Positions 42,001 through 52,543 of a stretch of DNA of 64,000 bases are shown piece by piece. A program made the position numbers and the translations under genes. Source of the stretch: Limanda limanda (taxonomy: Eukaryota > Chordata > Actinopteri > Pleuronectiformes > Pleuronectidae). The notes beneath the pieces are model-generated. The model was not told where the DNA came from and searched no databases. It worked only from the letters and a program-made list of their open reading frames with translations. The stretch covers positions 24,894,118 through 24,958,117 of the forward strand of contig NC_083639.1 in NCBI RefSeq assembly GCF_963576545.1, given 5' to 3'. The stretch's first letter is position 1; each line of letters begins with the position of its first letter.

Positions 42001-43658
42001 AGCTAAGGCCTTGACCAAAGTGCCTGAGAGTGGCGGCCATCTTGGTGAGGTCGAGTTGAGTATATTAACTGTGGTTGTGATTTGGAAACATCAGTGTGTC
42101 CGGTTACAATCATTAAAAGAGTTTAAGTTAACCCATCTTGTCATTAAACATTAAAATGTTAGTTTATCTGTTAGATAAGATGAACTTGTAGTGAAAGGAA
42201 TTACCACAAATGAGGGCAGCACAAGAAAGTAGCAGCACTAGTAGGAAAAAAGCAGACATACTATATACAATAAATTTGAAATAATGCTATATTTATACAC
42301 AAGGGGGAGTTGCTGTACTTCAACAGTCACAGAAATTAAGTATTACGAACTAAAGGATTTTGTTTTCAAAAAGTTGCAACGATGAAGGACGTGTTCTTGG
42401 TTTTTCACTTTGGGGGTGAGACAGGTGGAATAGAATAGAACTAGAGTTAAATCCTAATACAGTTTAAAGCTAAAGCAACAGTTTTGCTGTATGGAGTGTT
42501 CAACTGTATTCAATCTATCAGTTGATACAGGCGAATCTAGACTTCTAGAAACATTTGACCTTTAACGATAGTGATTTACTGCAGATGTTTCTTTCAGACT
42601 ATTGTCATTCGCTCGCTGTACTTAATGAACTCCCAACTGAGTGCATGTGTCTGAGTGTAGAAATCAAGTAACCCCGTGTGCGTGTTCACTGCAGAAAAGT
42701 CTCATCTTTCAGGTGAGGTTTCGTCATGAAGTGTCATAAATAGACTGGATTGAAAATGTAAGGAAATTGTGTAATTTAATCTCAACAAAGGATTTTCTGT
42801 GTAAAATGGAAAAGAGGGTACATTTGATTTACAATAAATATAAAACCTTCACTGTAATATAGCTCCTTACACAGGAAAAATTATATCAGATTATTTTATT
42901 ATAACCAACATCCCAATGCAAACTGAATCTTACTTCATGAGATCTTGGTTTACGCTCTGCTGAAAAACCACTGACCTGACATCAGGATACAAGATACCAG
43001 TTTACCACTTAAAATTACCAGTAAAACAGACATAACGTATTAGACTGACAAATATTAAAAACACAGAAAACTTTGAATACATTCAAATATCATGGCCACG
43101 ATATAAGTGCTCTAATATACGCCAATGATTTAGAAAATGACTGATGTCCTTGTAACGTTTTCTTAAACCAGGAAATTCCTTGTATAGAACCACTTGCACA
43201 TTCTCCAGGTCTAATGTCTAAACTGAGAAACAAGTGCATGTAAGCAAGATTAAAGTTCGTTGAAACGATAAAATACATTTGTCTTGACAACGCAAGAAAA
43301 AAAGATTTAAAAAATGGCCTCAGGTGCAACAATCTGAATTCTCAATATCACACCATTAAAAACACAGATAACCTCTGACGCCCTGCAGGCAGATATAAAA
43401 ACACTTAGAAAATATATACTGAAAAACATACAAGCCGCAAGCATAAAATGTATATCTTTGATAAAGCAGTACCCTCCCATGAAATGACGTGTACCCTATA
43501 TACATTAAGTGCCAACACTGTTAATAGATGCATTTTAGTCTGTGAATCCTCTCCGCAACACCTAATGTGACTTTTGATAATTTGATTTACTGTTTGTGCA
43601 AAAGAGAAAGAAAAGGTGTTACTTAATTGGATCTTCACAGTTTGGCATTCCTTACAGT
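42001..43658. other. Intergenic between kif17 and sh2d5, with the sh2d5 3' UTR
   Basis: No exon was seen. The minus strand has AATAAA at 42900-42895, which would give sh2d5 a 3' UTR of about 760 nt. The rest, toward the kif17 promoter, is AT-rich without recognised repeats. Confidence 0.4.
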
Positions 43659-46600
43659 TTAGAACCATTTTCTGGAGGTACTTTTAAGTTTGGCTATGCT
43701 GAAGACCTTGGGTAACTTCCCCGGCGGCTGCTTGCCGGTGGTCTCCTCCCACTCGTAGCAGTGGTTCACTCGGGCGCAGCTCAGGAGGCTCGGCAGCTCG
43801 TCCTGGGTCTCAGTGTAGAAGTCAATCAGTTCTGCGATGGAACTGAACTCAGTCCTGCATTTCTGACACAGAGACGGAACAAAAGAAAAAAGATTTAAAA
43901 ATGACACTAGTGTTACACCAAATTGTAATCTTGGGTATTTGATATTTCAGACATCCCCAACAGATTAAAAATACATGTACCCAAGGAAAAACATTTATGG
44001 AGGATTCGATTTAAAATGGTATGTGTTTCAGACATTTGTCGGAAATATCGGATATTAGTATCTTTAACATATCAATGTTCTATCCAAGAAACCAACTTGA
44101 CTTTACAGGCAAAAGGTTATTCATAATATAACTAATGCAAAATACATTTCTGGAGAGTAAACCATTTCCTTTCTTTCTGTCTACATGTTATGGTTTTGTT
44201 TCCACTATGAATCTCAGCACATATTATCTTGTTAGTTGCCTTCCTTCCTGGAAACATTTACCTCCAGCAGGAACTTCCCCGAATGAGAGTTCTCTATGAG
44301 ATGGGTGATCAGGCCGGAGGGGAAGCGAATGATGAGAGAGCCGCATTTGGGTTTTTTGGGATGAGGGCACAGGAGGTACGAGCCCAGAACGTCGTCGGCC
44401 AGCAGAGAGTAGCTGCTGTCACTGAACCGTCGGGAAGAAGAAAAACCAATTAGTGTCATCTGTTGTTAGAGAAGTTATTTAGAAGCTCGGGGGAAACTCA
44501 CGTTGCGATACCAGCCCAGCACCACACCGCGTGAGCCAGTGCTTCCTCCGTTTCCGCCAGGCTCGGAGCTCGGGACCTTCTCGCTAGTGTCTTGTCTTCC
44601 ACCTTTTCTGTTTCACGCATGAGAAGAAATCGTTTGGATTTGTTTGATCTCCAGAGTTTCAATAGTGGAGGTAAATCCACAACCCACGATTGTGTAGAAA
44701 AACATTTAATACAACCCAGAGAATTGGTGAAGGCAACAGTTTGACGAAATAATCCATAAACCACAGCTTGTGTATCAATGTGTTTCAGCTACAAGTCAAA
44801 TAAACAGAGAAACTCAACAGTGAGAAGCTTAATAAAAATGTGAAATGACCCACGTGAAACAAGAACTTTATCCGTCACCTCTATCAAATAAGTAGAAATG
44901 GTAAAAACGTCCTCTCGACACCACAACAGACGGTGAGTGGTCGCCATCACCCAACACTGAGGGGGGGGGGGGGTTCTTTACCTAATCAACTCTCTGACTC
45001 TTGATAGCACTCTGTGAACACCGGGCCCACCTTGTGATGCGTTCAGGCGCTCCTGAACCAGGCGCTGTTTGAGTGGCGTGAACGTGAAGGAGCGGTACGC
45101 CCCACACAGCGCCTTGGTTCTCATGGCCTTCTTTCGGACCAGCGAGGGGGAGGGGCTTGGGAACACGTCGTCCGGGCTGCTCGGGGCGGGATCCAAGGAC
45201 TTGCTGCTTTTCTACGGATGAGGGAAAAGGAAAATGTTATCTCGTTGTGTTGGGAGGATTTAGCTTCAGTCCGTTGTCGCCACAGTCTTTATTGGTTTTG
45301 TCTGGTTACCCACAAACACTTCGATAAATCCATAATTGTATCTTTCATGTGTGACGACAGCTTATCACAGACTTCTTTCTACAGTCATCTGCTCCAACCA
45401 CAGCTCGAACTTATAAAACAGATTGAATGGCATTGAAGGAATCTATTTTCCTCCAGTAATTTTACTTCAGTAGCAGAAGTTTGTGCTGCTAAACCAAACA
45501 GCCGAAAATAAGTTTGATTAAAAAGTTACAATTCTCATAGGCCGATGGTCTGTGGAAATGAACAGTTGTATTCCTCTTGAAAAGATTACATATAGTCTCA
45601 GAAAGAAATATAAGTTATTTTTGAAAATCTGGCAGCCTTATTTGGAGTACATGGTTACACCACCAACGGTACCATAGGACTGTAACTATTTGGAGCTCTG
45701 AATTACATTATATACTGTGTCATTGCGGTATTTCTCTGTGATGTGTCATCCTATGCACCAACTTTTTTTGTTTTTTGTTTTCTCTTTGGGTGGGGGGAAT
45801 TATTTACTTTATTTATTTAATTAGTTTTATTTCATCTATGTGTGTATTTTATTTTATTTTTTTTAAATTTTGTTATGTAATTTTCTGTAATGTTTAATGT
45901 ATAGTGTTCTGTATGCTCTGCATGTTCTCTTACATTGTGAATATTTGGATAATTCAAATATTCTAAAAAAAAAAAAAAAAAAAAAAAGCTACAATTGACT
46001 AAGATTGAACGTTCTTTATGACTACAATGAGAGACTAATGAAATGTATCCCTGCTGCGGGTTGTGTGCTGTCGAGTAGAGAGCGGAGAGGAGGTTCAGGT
46101 TCTCACCTTGATGCCGGGCAGCAGCCCTTGGAAGGGGGCTCTCCTGAAGGACACCAGGGCGGAGACACTGAGAGGGAAGCCGTGGTTGAGCAGCGACGGG
46201 TTCCGACGAGGCAGCGAACCCTCCGAGTCCGTCTGAGCCTCGTCCGGATGCTTCTCCAGGTACGACAGCTGGAAACAGCGGCACAGCAGCAGGTTCAGGA
46301 ACTGGGCCTAGAGGAGAGAGAGGGAGAACACTGCTCAACAGTTTCTGTGTCGTGTGACAAACTGAATCGCAAAGAAACACAAATCTCGGCCAATAAGCTT
46401 TCAATGTTTCAATGTTTCCAATCCCTTTAAATGTGTTCACAACAAAATTAATGAATACCAGCAGGATTATGGGCTGTGGTGGTGTTATCAAGTGACTTTG
46501 CCCTCACTCATTTTGTAGTTTTAAGATTAAGATAAAATAGATCAAGATACATTTATTTGTCCCAAACACATGCACAGACATGCACAAGCACACTCATGCA

Positions 46601-49127
46601 ATTGTAGGGAAATGTAACCTCTGCTTTTAACCCATCTGGTGCAGGACACACAGAGCAGTGGGCAGCCATGTACGGCGCCCGGGGAGCAGATGTTGGGGGA
46701 GTAAGGTGCCTTGCTCAGGGGCACTAGACAGAGTAGTGAGAATGATCTTGGATTTTTGGACAGATCAATCCAGGTTCGTCTTTTTGTTGTTTCTCCGTGG
46801 AGTCGAACCAGAGACGAACCAGAGACCTTTTCTGCCCATAGTCCAAGTTTCTGCCACTAGTCCACCGCCTCTCCTTTTGGGAGTGGAGGGGCGAGTTACT
46901 CTCTAATCATTCTCACTGGTAGGTAGTTTGTGAATTCCCGGCATAGCTCTACGCGGCGTTGACCTGAATAAAAGGTCGAATCTGGACGCCCCTTCTTACC
47001 GCTCTAGCGTGCCGAGCCTGGAAGACGTGGCAGTACAGCTGAGCGTCCGTGCTGCCCGGGTTGTGAGAGACGAAGGCGAACTGAGCATCGGTGGGTTGGG
47101 CGGTGGAGAGAGAGACTCTGCGCAGGGCGTGAGCCATGAGGAGGGTCTGTGGACAGGGGAGGGGGGAGGGACAGGACAGTAGAGACCAGATGATTGAACC
47201 CACTTCTACAACGTTAATCATTTCGGTCGTGAGATCATCAGAGACAAATCCTTACCGTTTCATCCTCGTTGTACATCTTCACCCCTTTGATGGAGAACTT
47301 CAGGGACACAGGTCGTCTCCTCCTGCACGTCTGTGAGGGACAAACAGAGGTTTAGCTGCCGTCACTTGCATTTAGGGTTGCAAAATTCCGGGAATATTCA
47401 AAGTTGGAAACTTTCCATGGGAATTAGCGGGAATTAAGGGGAATTAACAGGAATATACGGGAATTAACGAGAATAAACTGGAAATGTTGTGGGTAATTTA
47501 TACTAACTGTATTTACCTTGTCATATACAGACATAAATATAAACATTTTGTTTTGTCATAGGCTGATTTGAGCCCTGAGGAAACTTTGGGCACTTGACTA
47601 TATGCTTCTGCATCGTTGTGTCATTCTTAACATAGATCTTTGCACAGTATTTGCAAATGTACACAGCCTTTCCTTCTACATTGGATGGAGTGAAATGTCT
47701 CCACACATGAGATAGTGCACGTGGCATTGTTCTGTAGAATAAGATGAGAAAAAAGTTTGTAAAAAAACACTAATGCAATGCCAGAGATATAAATAGTTAG
47801 CCAAACAATTGGAATCGTCTGTAAAAATATTTTACAATTGATGGATAAATTAATGGAAGTAGGCTGGATGAACAGATGAACAATCCTCAATCCGCATGCT
47901 AATATATTTTCCCCAGTGATATCATCGACACTTACCTGACTAGTCCTTCACTCTACAGCAGGCCTCAGTAGCCCTGCTGTAGTGTGAAGCATGCTGGGAG
48001 TTATCTGTGCATGTGATGGAAGAATGCACAGTGGAGGGTTGAAACTCAACGTGCAGCGTGTGATGCATTCCATACATCTTTAAAATAGAGTTTTGAATGA
48101 TGTTTTTATTGCTCAGCGTCTAAATTCCCAAGCTTAACTTAATGGAAAGTTTCCGGAAAGTGTGCGGAAATTTACCGGAAACTTTCCCTTTGCAACCCTA
48201 CTTGCATTACACAGATGTTTCACTTTTCCCAGATATGGATCATTTCAAGAATCCCTCACGTGGATCTGCTCTTACTTTCAGGACTTTCAGCTGAGCGTGC
48301 AGTTGCTCCATCTGGTCGTCCAAGCAGCGGTCGTCCACAGGAAACGAGCCGACATACTTCACAGCAGAGACAAGGAAGGTTGAGCACACACGGGAACAAG
48401 AGGACACTCGTGCAGACGACACAAGGAGGGTGATGCTTCATTACACACAGCAACGTATGGTTTTCAACCCTGTGTGTGTGGACGCTAGCAAAACAATAAT
48501 GCATTGGATTTGGGGGGATTTTCACCTGCTCTTTACATGAACATGCAACAAGCATACGAGCGTTATCTACTGCGTCTCTACTGAATCTCTCCTTCCTGCC
48601 AAGGGAGAGCTAAATGTCAACAGCCACATCTTTCAATCTGAGTGTGACAGATGTTCCATGTGTATGTGTGGGAGAGAGAGAGGGCGAGCGAGGCAAAGGC
48701 ACTGTCCTCACGCCATTTTCTGCTTTTAAAAACAAACTGCGGATGCTATTTTTAAACCTTTTGTATCGTTATTAACTTTATCATTTATGTCTCATCACTC
48801 ATATAGCTCCCTTATACCGTACCGTAAATCTGTCTATGTTTTTTGGTACAAGCTGTTCCAAATGAACTGCCTCCATATGGATTCATAAAGTTGTTTAAAT
48901 ACAACACGTTCTCTCATAAAGGCTGAGACATGGACGGTGGGATTGGCAGGTTATTTAGATGGATGTTTGTTTGGGGTCATTTTGTTTTAACGGGTAAAGT
49001 CAGAATCCATCTCCCTTACAAATCACCGTCTGCATTGCAAATATATATATCTGTACATGTATATTTCTGGGGTTACCTCTGCTGATCGTGTGACTGCACC
49101 CCCCTCACTCACTGGAGCCTCACCCAT
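43659..49127 (-). CDS. sh2d5: SH2 domain-containing protein 5 (PTB + SH2 adaptor)
   Basis: An adaptor-like protein studied mainly in mammalian brain. Nine coding exons join in phase to 401 aa: 49127-49077, 48356-48276, 47330-47256, 47146-47000, 46307-46107, 45211-45031, 44607-44502, 44421-44262, 43862-43659. Residues ~17-145 form a PTB/PID domain (EYVGSFPVDDRCLDDQ, RRPVSLKFSIKGVKMY, LLMAHALRRVSLSTAQ, AQFAFVSHNPGSTDAQLYC). A serine/proline linker follows, with SPSLVRKKAMRTKA. Residues ~268-370 form an SH2-like domain (AVWCWAGIAT, LLADDVLGSYLLC, LITHLIENSHSGKFLLE). The FLVR arginine is absent, as in the human protein. A non-coding exon probably precedes (about 49735-49650, GTAAAG donor), spliced to 49142. 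Position between kif17 and hp1bp3 matches human 1p36. Intron 2 is almost wholly a hAT element. Confidence 0.93.
46525..46905 (-). mobile_element. tRNA-derived SINE, copy 2 (in sh2d5 intron 4)
   Basis: Same family as 958-1252, opposite orientation: GGAGTCGAACC (box B complement) at 46799-46809 and GGTGCCTTGCTCAGGGGCAC at 46709-46728. It carries about 60 bp of extra sequence near 46735-46795 that copy 1 lacks. Confidence 0.7.
47373..48200 (-). mobile_element. hAT element with BED-finger ORF, filling sh2d5 intron 2
   Basis: The ends TAGGGTTGCAAA and TTTGCAACCCTA are perfect inverted repeats, flanked by the 8-bp target duplication CTTGCATT (47365-47372 and 48201-48208). Subterminal GGAAACTTTCC / GGGAATTA blocks repeat at both sides. 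On the minus strand the element encodes one BED-type zinc-finger exon and no catalytic domain, so the 828-bp copy is a deletion derivative. Confidence 0.93.
47521..47727 (-). pseudogene. BED zinc finger of a hAT transposase, truncated
   Basis: The 68-aa frame reads VWRHFTPSNVEGKAVYICKY, then CAKIYVKNDTTMQKHIVKC. This has the aromatic N-terminal signature and the C-x2-C...H-x4-C pattern of BED fingers, the DNA-binding domain at the start of many hAT transposases. It lies inside the hAT element. The rest of the transposase is missing. Confidence 0.8.
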
Positions 49128-49579
49128 GATCACCAACTTCCTCTGTCAAATCATAAATAATAAAAACAGAAAAATCTCAGCAAAGGACAACAAATTAAAG
49201 ACAAGGAGAGTAAATAACAACTTTTAGGAAGTTCAAAGTGAAACAGGAGATCAGACGGTCGTGTGAAGTGGAGCAGAGAAGTTTCACATGAAGAGTTTCA
49301 CGCTTTAAATCTCGTTAATCTGTTTTAAAAACTTTAAAAAATCTCAGATGCAACAAAGTGAAAGAGTTTCCGTCAAAGTGTCGGGACGTGTTGTTCAGCC
49401 TGATCAGTCCTGACCTGCTCCGAACAAAGTCTGAGAACAACAAATCACAACCTGCTGCTGAGACTCCGAACAGTCTCCTCCAGACCTGGACCCGCACTGC
49501 CCCCCCACACAGGGTCTCGGTTCCGGACTCGGTCCACGTGTCGGTGGAAAGCTCCTGAAATCCCTCGGACTCACTTGTT

Positions 49580-49612
<33 letters not shown>

Positions 49613-49649
49613 CTCAGCCCGAGAACACCGAGCTCCTCCTCAGCTTTAC

Positions 49650-49735
49650 CTGCTGCTGCTCCGTCCTCCTCCAGGTGTGAGCTCCGGGCCGGAGGCGGAG
49701 CTCCGGGGAGGAAGAGGAGGAGGAAGGTGTGAGAG
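49650..49735 (-). promoter_or_regulatory. Probable sh2d5 non-coding first exon and promoter
   Basis: On the minus strand GGAGCAGCAGCAG is followed by a GTAAAG donor at 49649. The acceptor TTTGACAG at 49143 precedes the coding exon by 15 nt of 5' UTR. The surrounding sequence is GC-rich with CCT/AGG runs (49565-49740). No TATA box is evident. Confidence 0.5.
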
Positions 49736-49739
49736 ACTC

Positions 49740-51700
49740 TCTCTCAGTTGAAGTTTGACTCAGTGAATCACTCCTCACCCCCCACCCCCCTCCCTCGGAT
49801 CCTCACATTCCTTATCATTGCGCAAGTCTCCAGCCACAAAGCCACTGAGAAGATACCAGGATGTAAAGTACAGGGTTCAAACACATTTTCACAAATGGTT
49901 TTCCATTCCATGAGCTTTCAATAACTTTAAACCAAATTTCCATGACCAAACATTTTGTGAGACCTCGGTGTGTACATGAAAAAGTTACAACATTTTAGTA
50001 TTTAAGCAAACAATGAGAATTCCAAAGCATACAGTAAATTTTTTTATTACACAAATGAATGAGACAATAGTTTGATTGAGGTAATTGTCTGTTGTAACCC
50101 ATGACATGTACTTTTCCATTTGTAGCCAAGCATGGTTAAATCTACACTTCCCTGGCATAGTGCATTATCCCGCCTGCTTCCCCACCCAACTTTTCAATAA
50201 GTATGACAGAGTATGCCTGCTTATATTTTGAGCTCATTTCTTTTTAAAGCATATGAGTTATTTAAAACTCAGCGTAAATGAACAACATGGATATTTGAAT
50301 ATAACAAATTTCCATGACTTCTCCAAAACTTTTGGGATTTTATTTTTTTCAAGCGCTTTTCCAGACCTGGAAATAAACATTTTACAATTCCATGACTTTT
50401 CCAGGTTTTTCATGACCGTAGGCATCCTGAAAGTAAGAATAGAATCAGGTTTAAGTAAAACTAGGTCACTTTTGTTTTTAACGTTAAAATAGCAACTTCA
50501 AGATAAGGTTGATGGTTCACTGACTGGGAATAAAGAGAACTGTGTCACATCTTAAGCTCGGTCATGCTGCCTTTACATACTAAGAGAAATACACCTGTTT
50601 CGTATGATGTAGCTTACATGCTACGTGGTTGTTAAGCAGTACAACCACTAGAGGGCAACACAGAGTCCAGAGGTTCGACCTGTAAGCTGTGTCTCAACTC
50701 GGGGCCCACGGCCTTCAGAGGCTGCATGTGGAGACTAAGTTCTTCACAGTGGTGCGACCGGACCGTCTCATTTCAAAGATTCCTGCAAAAGTGTGCGACC
50801 GATGCGTCCTTGCTCCTACGAGAAACGCAGGCTCCGATGGGCGGATCCTTTCTGGCCCAGGATTCATTTTTCTAGGCCAGTGTTTGTGGCGCCGTTTGAT
50901 GCATTAGTTTTGGGGTTCAACGTAACCAAACTGCTAACAGTACATTGAATAAAAAAAAACAAGGGGCATTTAAACTTTTTCGTCCTCAACCGTTCAGTTC
51001 AGTTGCTAGGCAACAGCAACAAGAGTGGGACGAGTGGCAGACGCTGATCTCCGAAATCCTCTGTGGACCAGACTCTCATATTTCAGTTTAATCTTCATAA
51101 CCCCTGAACTGAAGGACATGACAGCTCCCCAAAAGTGAAGCTTGAGCATTTCACTCGCCCCCTGGTGGCTGGCTGCAGTATAGGTCACACATACCACCTC
51201 CCCTGTGTTAATGGATGGGACAGGAACCAAACTGAAAGGTCAAAGTCTGCGATAAATACAGCTTTTGGAAAGTTTCTAATCATGTTCAGATTAGCTTTGA
51301 TTTTAATTAGTTATTTGATGCTATAAAAATAATGTGAAACAAAATGATTCACAGTGGAGACTCATGATTGGTGCAATTCAACATTTCTGCACAACTCCAG
51401 TTCAATCCCCCCCGCTCATAGGGACAAAGCATATTTCGCTAACTTAAGTCCAACATATAAATTTGAAGTTTTTAACTAAAAATGATCTGAACATTATCAG
51501 ACATTGATTGGTTGATCCTTCAGGAAGTAAAATGCTTTAAATCTTTCAGTTTAATTTTAAAATCCCTCTAACACCTGCTTGTCCCAGCATCACAGATGGT
51601 TAGCACAGTTTGGAGCAGAAAAATATACTAATTAAAAGAGTGAATATATTTCCCCCAGTCGATGAAATGACGATATTCACAGCAAGTTTACAAATATAGC
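49740..51700. other. Intergenic between sh2d5 and hp1bp3
   Basis: No exon was recognised. It contains a C-rich run near 49780, a perfect X-box-like palindrome at 51002-51014, and a dispersed repeat at 51105-51225. The remainder is AT-rich. Confidence 0.4.
51105..51225. repeat. Dispersed repeat fragment (CCCCCTGGTGGCTGGCTGCAG family)
   Basis: GACATGACAGCTCCCCAAAA, GCCCCCTGGTGGCTGGCTG and TTAATGGATGGGACAGGAAC are diagnostic blocks, inverted relative to 36289-36425. It is a common short teleost repeat with no coding region. Confidence 0.6.
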
Positions 51701-51703
51701 CAT

Positions 51704-52543
51704 TTTATTAATGACTTGGAAAAAAAAGCTTATCAACACAAGGAATACATGCATGCAGGGTATGTACTGTATGAGCTATTATCCTCCTTATTCACAACAC
51801 ACATTTCTTACAATTTGTACTGAATTACAGCTGTGAAGCAATGGAATCACATTGTGTATATGCTCGATTACACACACACACACACAGATATATAAAAAGA
51901 CTTATTACCCGGTGTGACTTGTTTTGAAATTAACACTTATCATGTGTCTTATTCTTTTGTCAAATCATCAGCCTGGCACCAGCAGGCCTCATCTTTTTTT
52001 TTTTTAAACAAATAATTATACAAAGGACAAGTATGGAGAACAGTTCAGATTCTGGTGCAGTGGCCAAAGAAAAGTGTGTTCAGGACACAGGCTTAAAATC
52101 CGAGATTTATAAAATATTAAGATTTTAACCCACATGGTTGACTTAAAAAGGAAAATTATTTTCAACGCTCCGAAATACCCAAGTCATTTGATATTAGGAA
52201 TGTGTGCTGCCAACACCTACAGAGTGGATGAGAGGGAGATATAAAAACAGAAGTCACTACGTGGCTCTAGTTTACAGAACGTGGGATCCTGCTGGCAGCC
52301 GGACACATATCTGCAATGCTAGTTGAGCTTCTACACGTGAGGATTACAAAAAGGAACTTGGGAAACCCTCCATGAACAGTTAACTTAACGTTAGGGGGAC
52401 GTAACATTCTTATTCTACAATAGAAATAAAAATAAAAATAAACTACTGCCTCGTTAAAAAGAGGAGAAAACAAGGATAACAAGAGAGCGAGCGCTGAAAC
52501 AGAACTGCAAACTGAGACCAGTTCGTGGAAGTGGCTCCTGGGC
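51704..52543 (-). other. hp1bp3 3' UTR (probable)
   Basis: AATAAA on the minus strand at 51709-51704, 835 nt after the stop. AT-rich, no coding motif. A short CA run lies at 51871-51886. Confidence 0.45.

Noticed and set aside
45832..46491. 219-aa minus-strand open frame
   Set aside because: Overlaps sh2d5 exon 5 in another frame. The exon in the correct frame fits SH2D5 and splices in phase.
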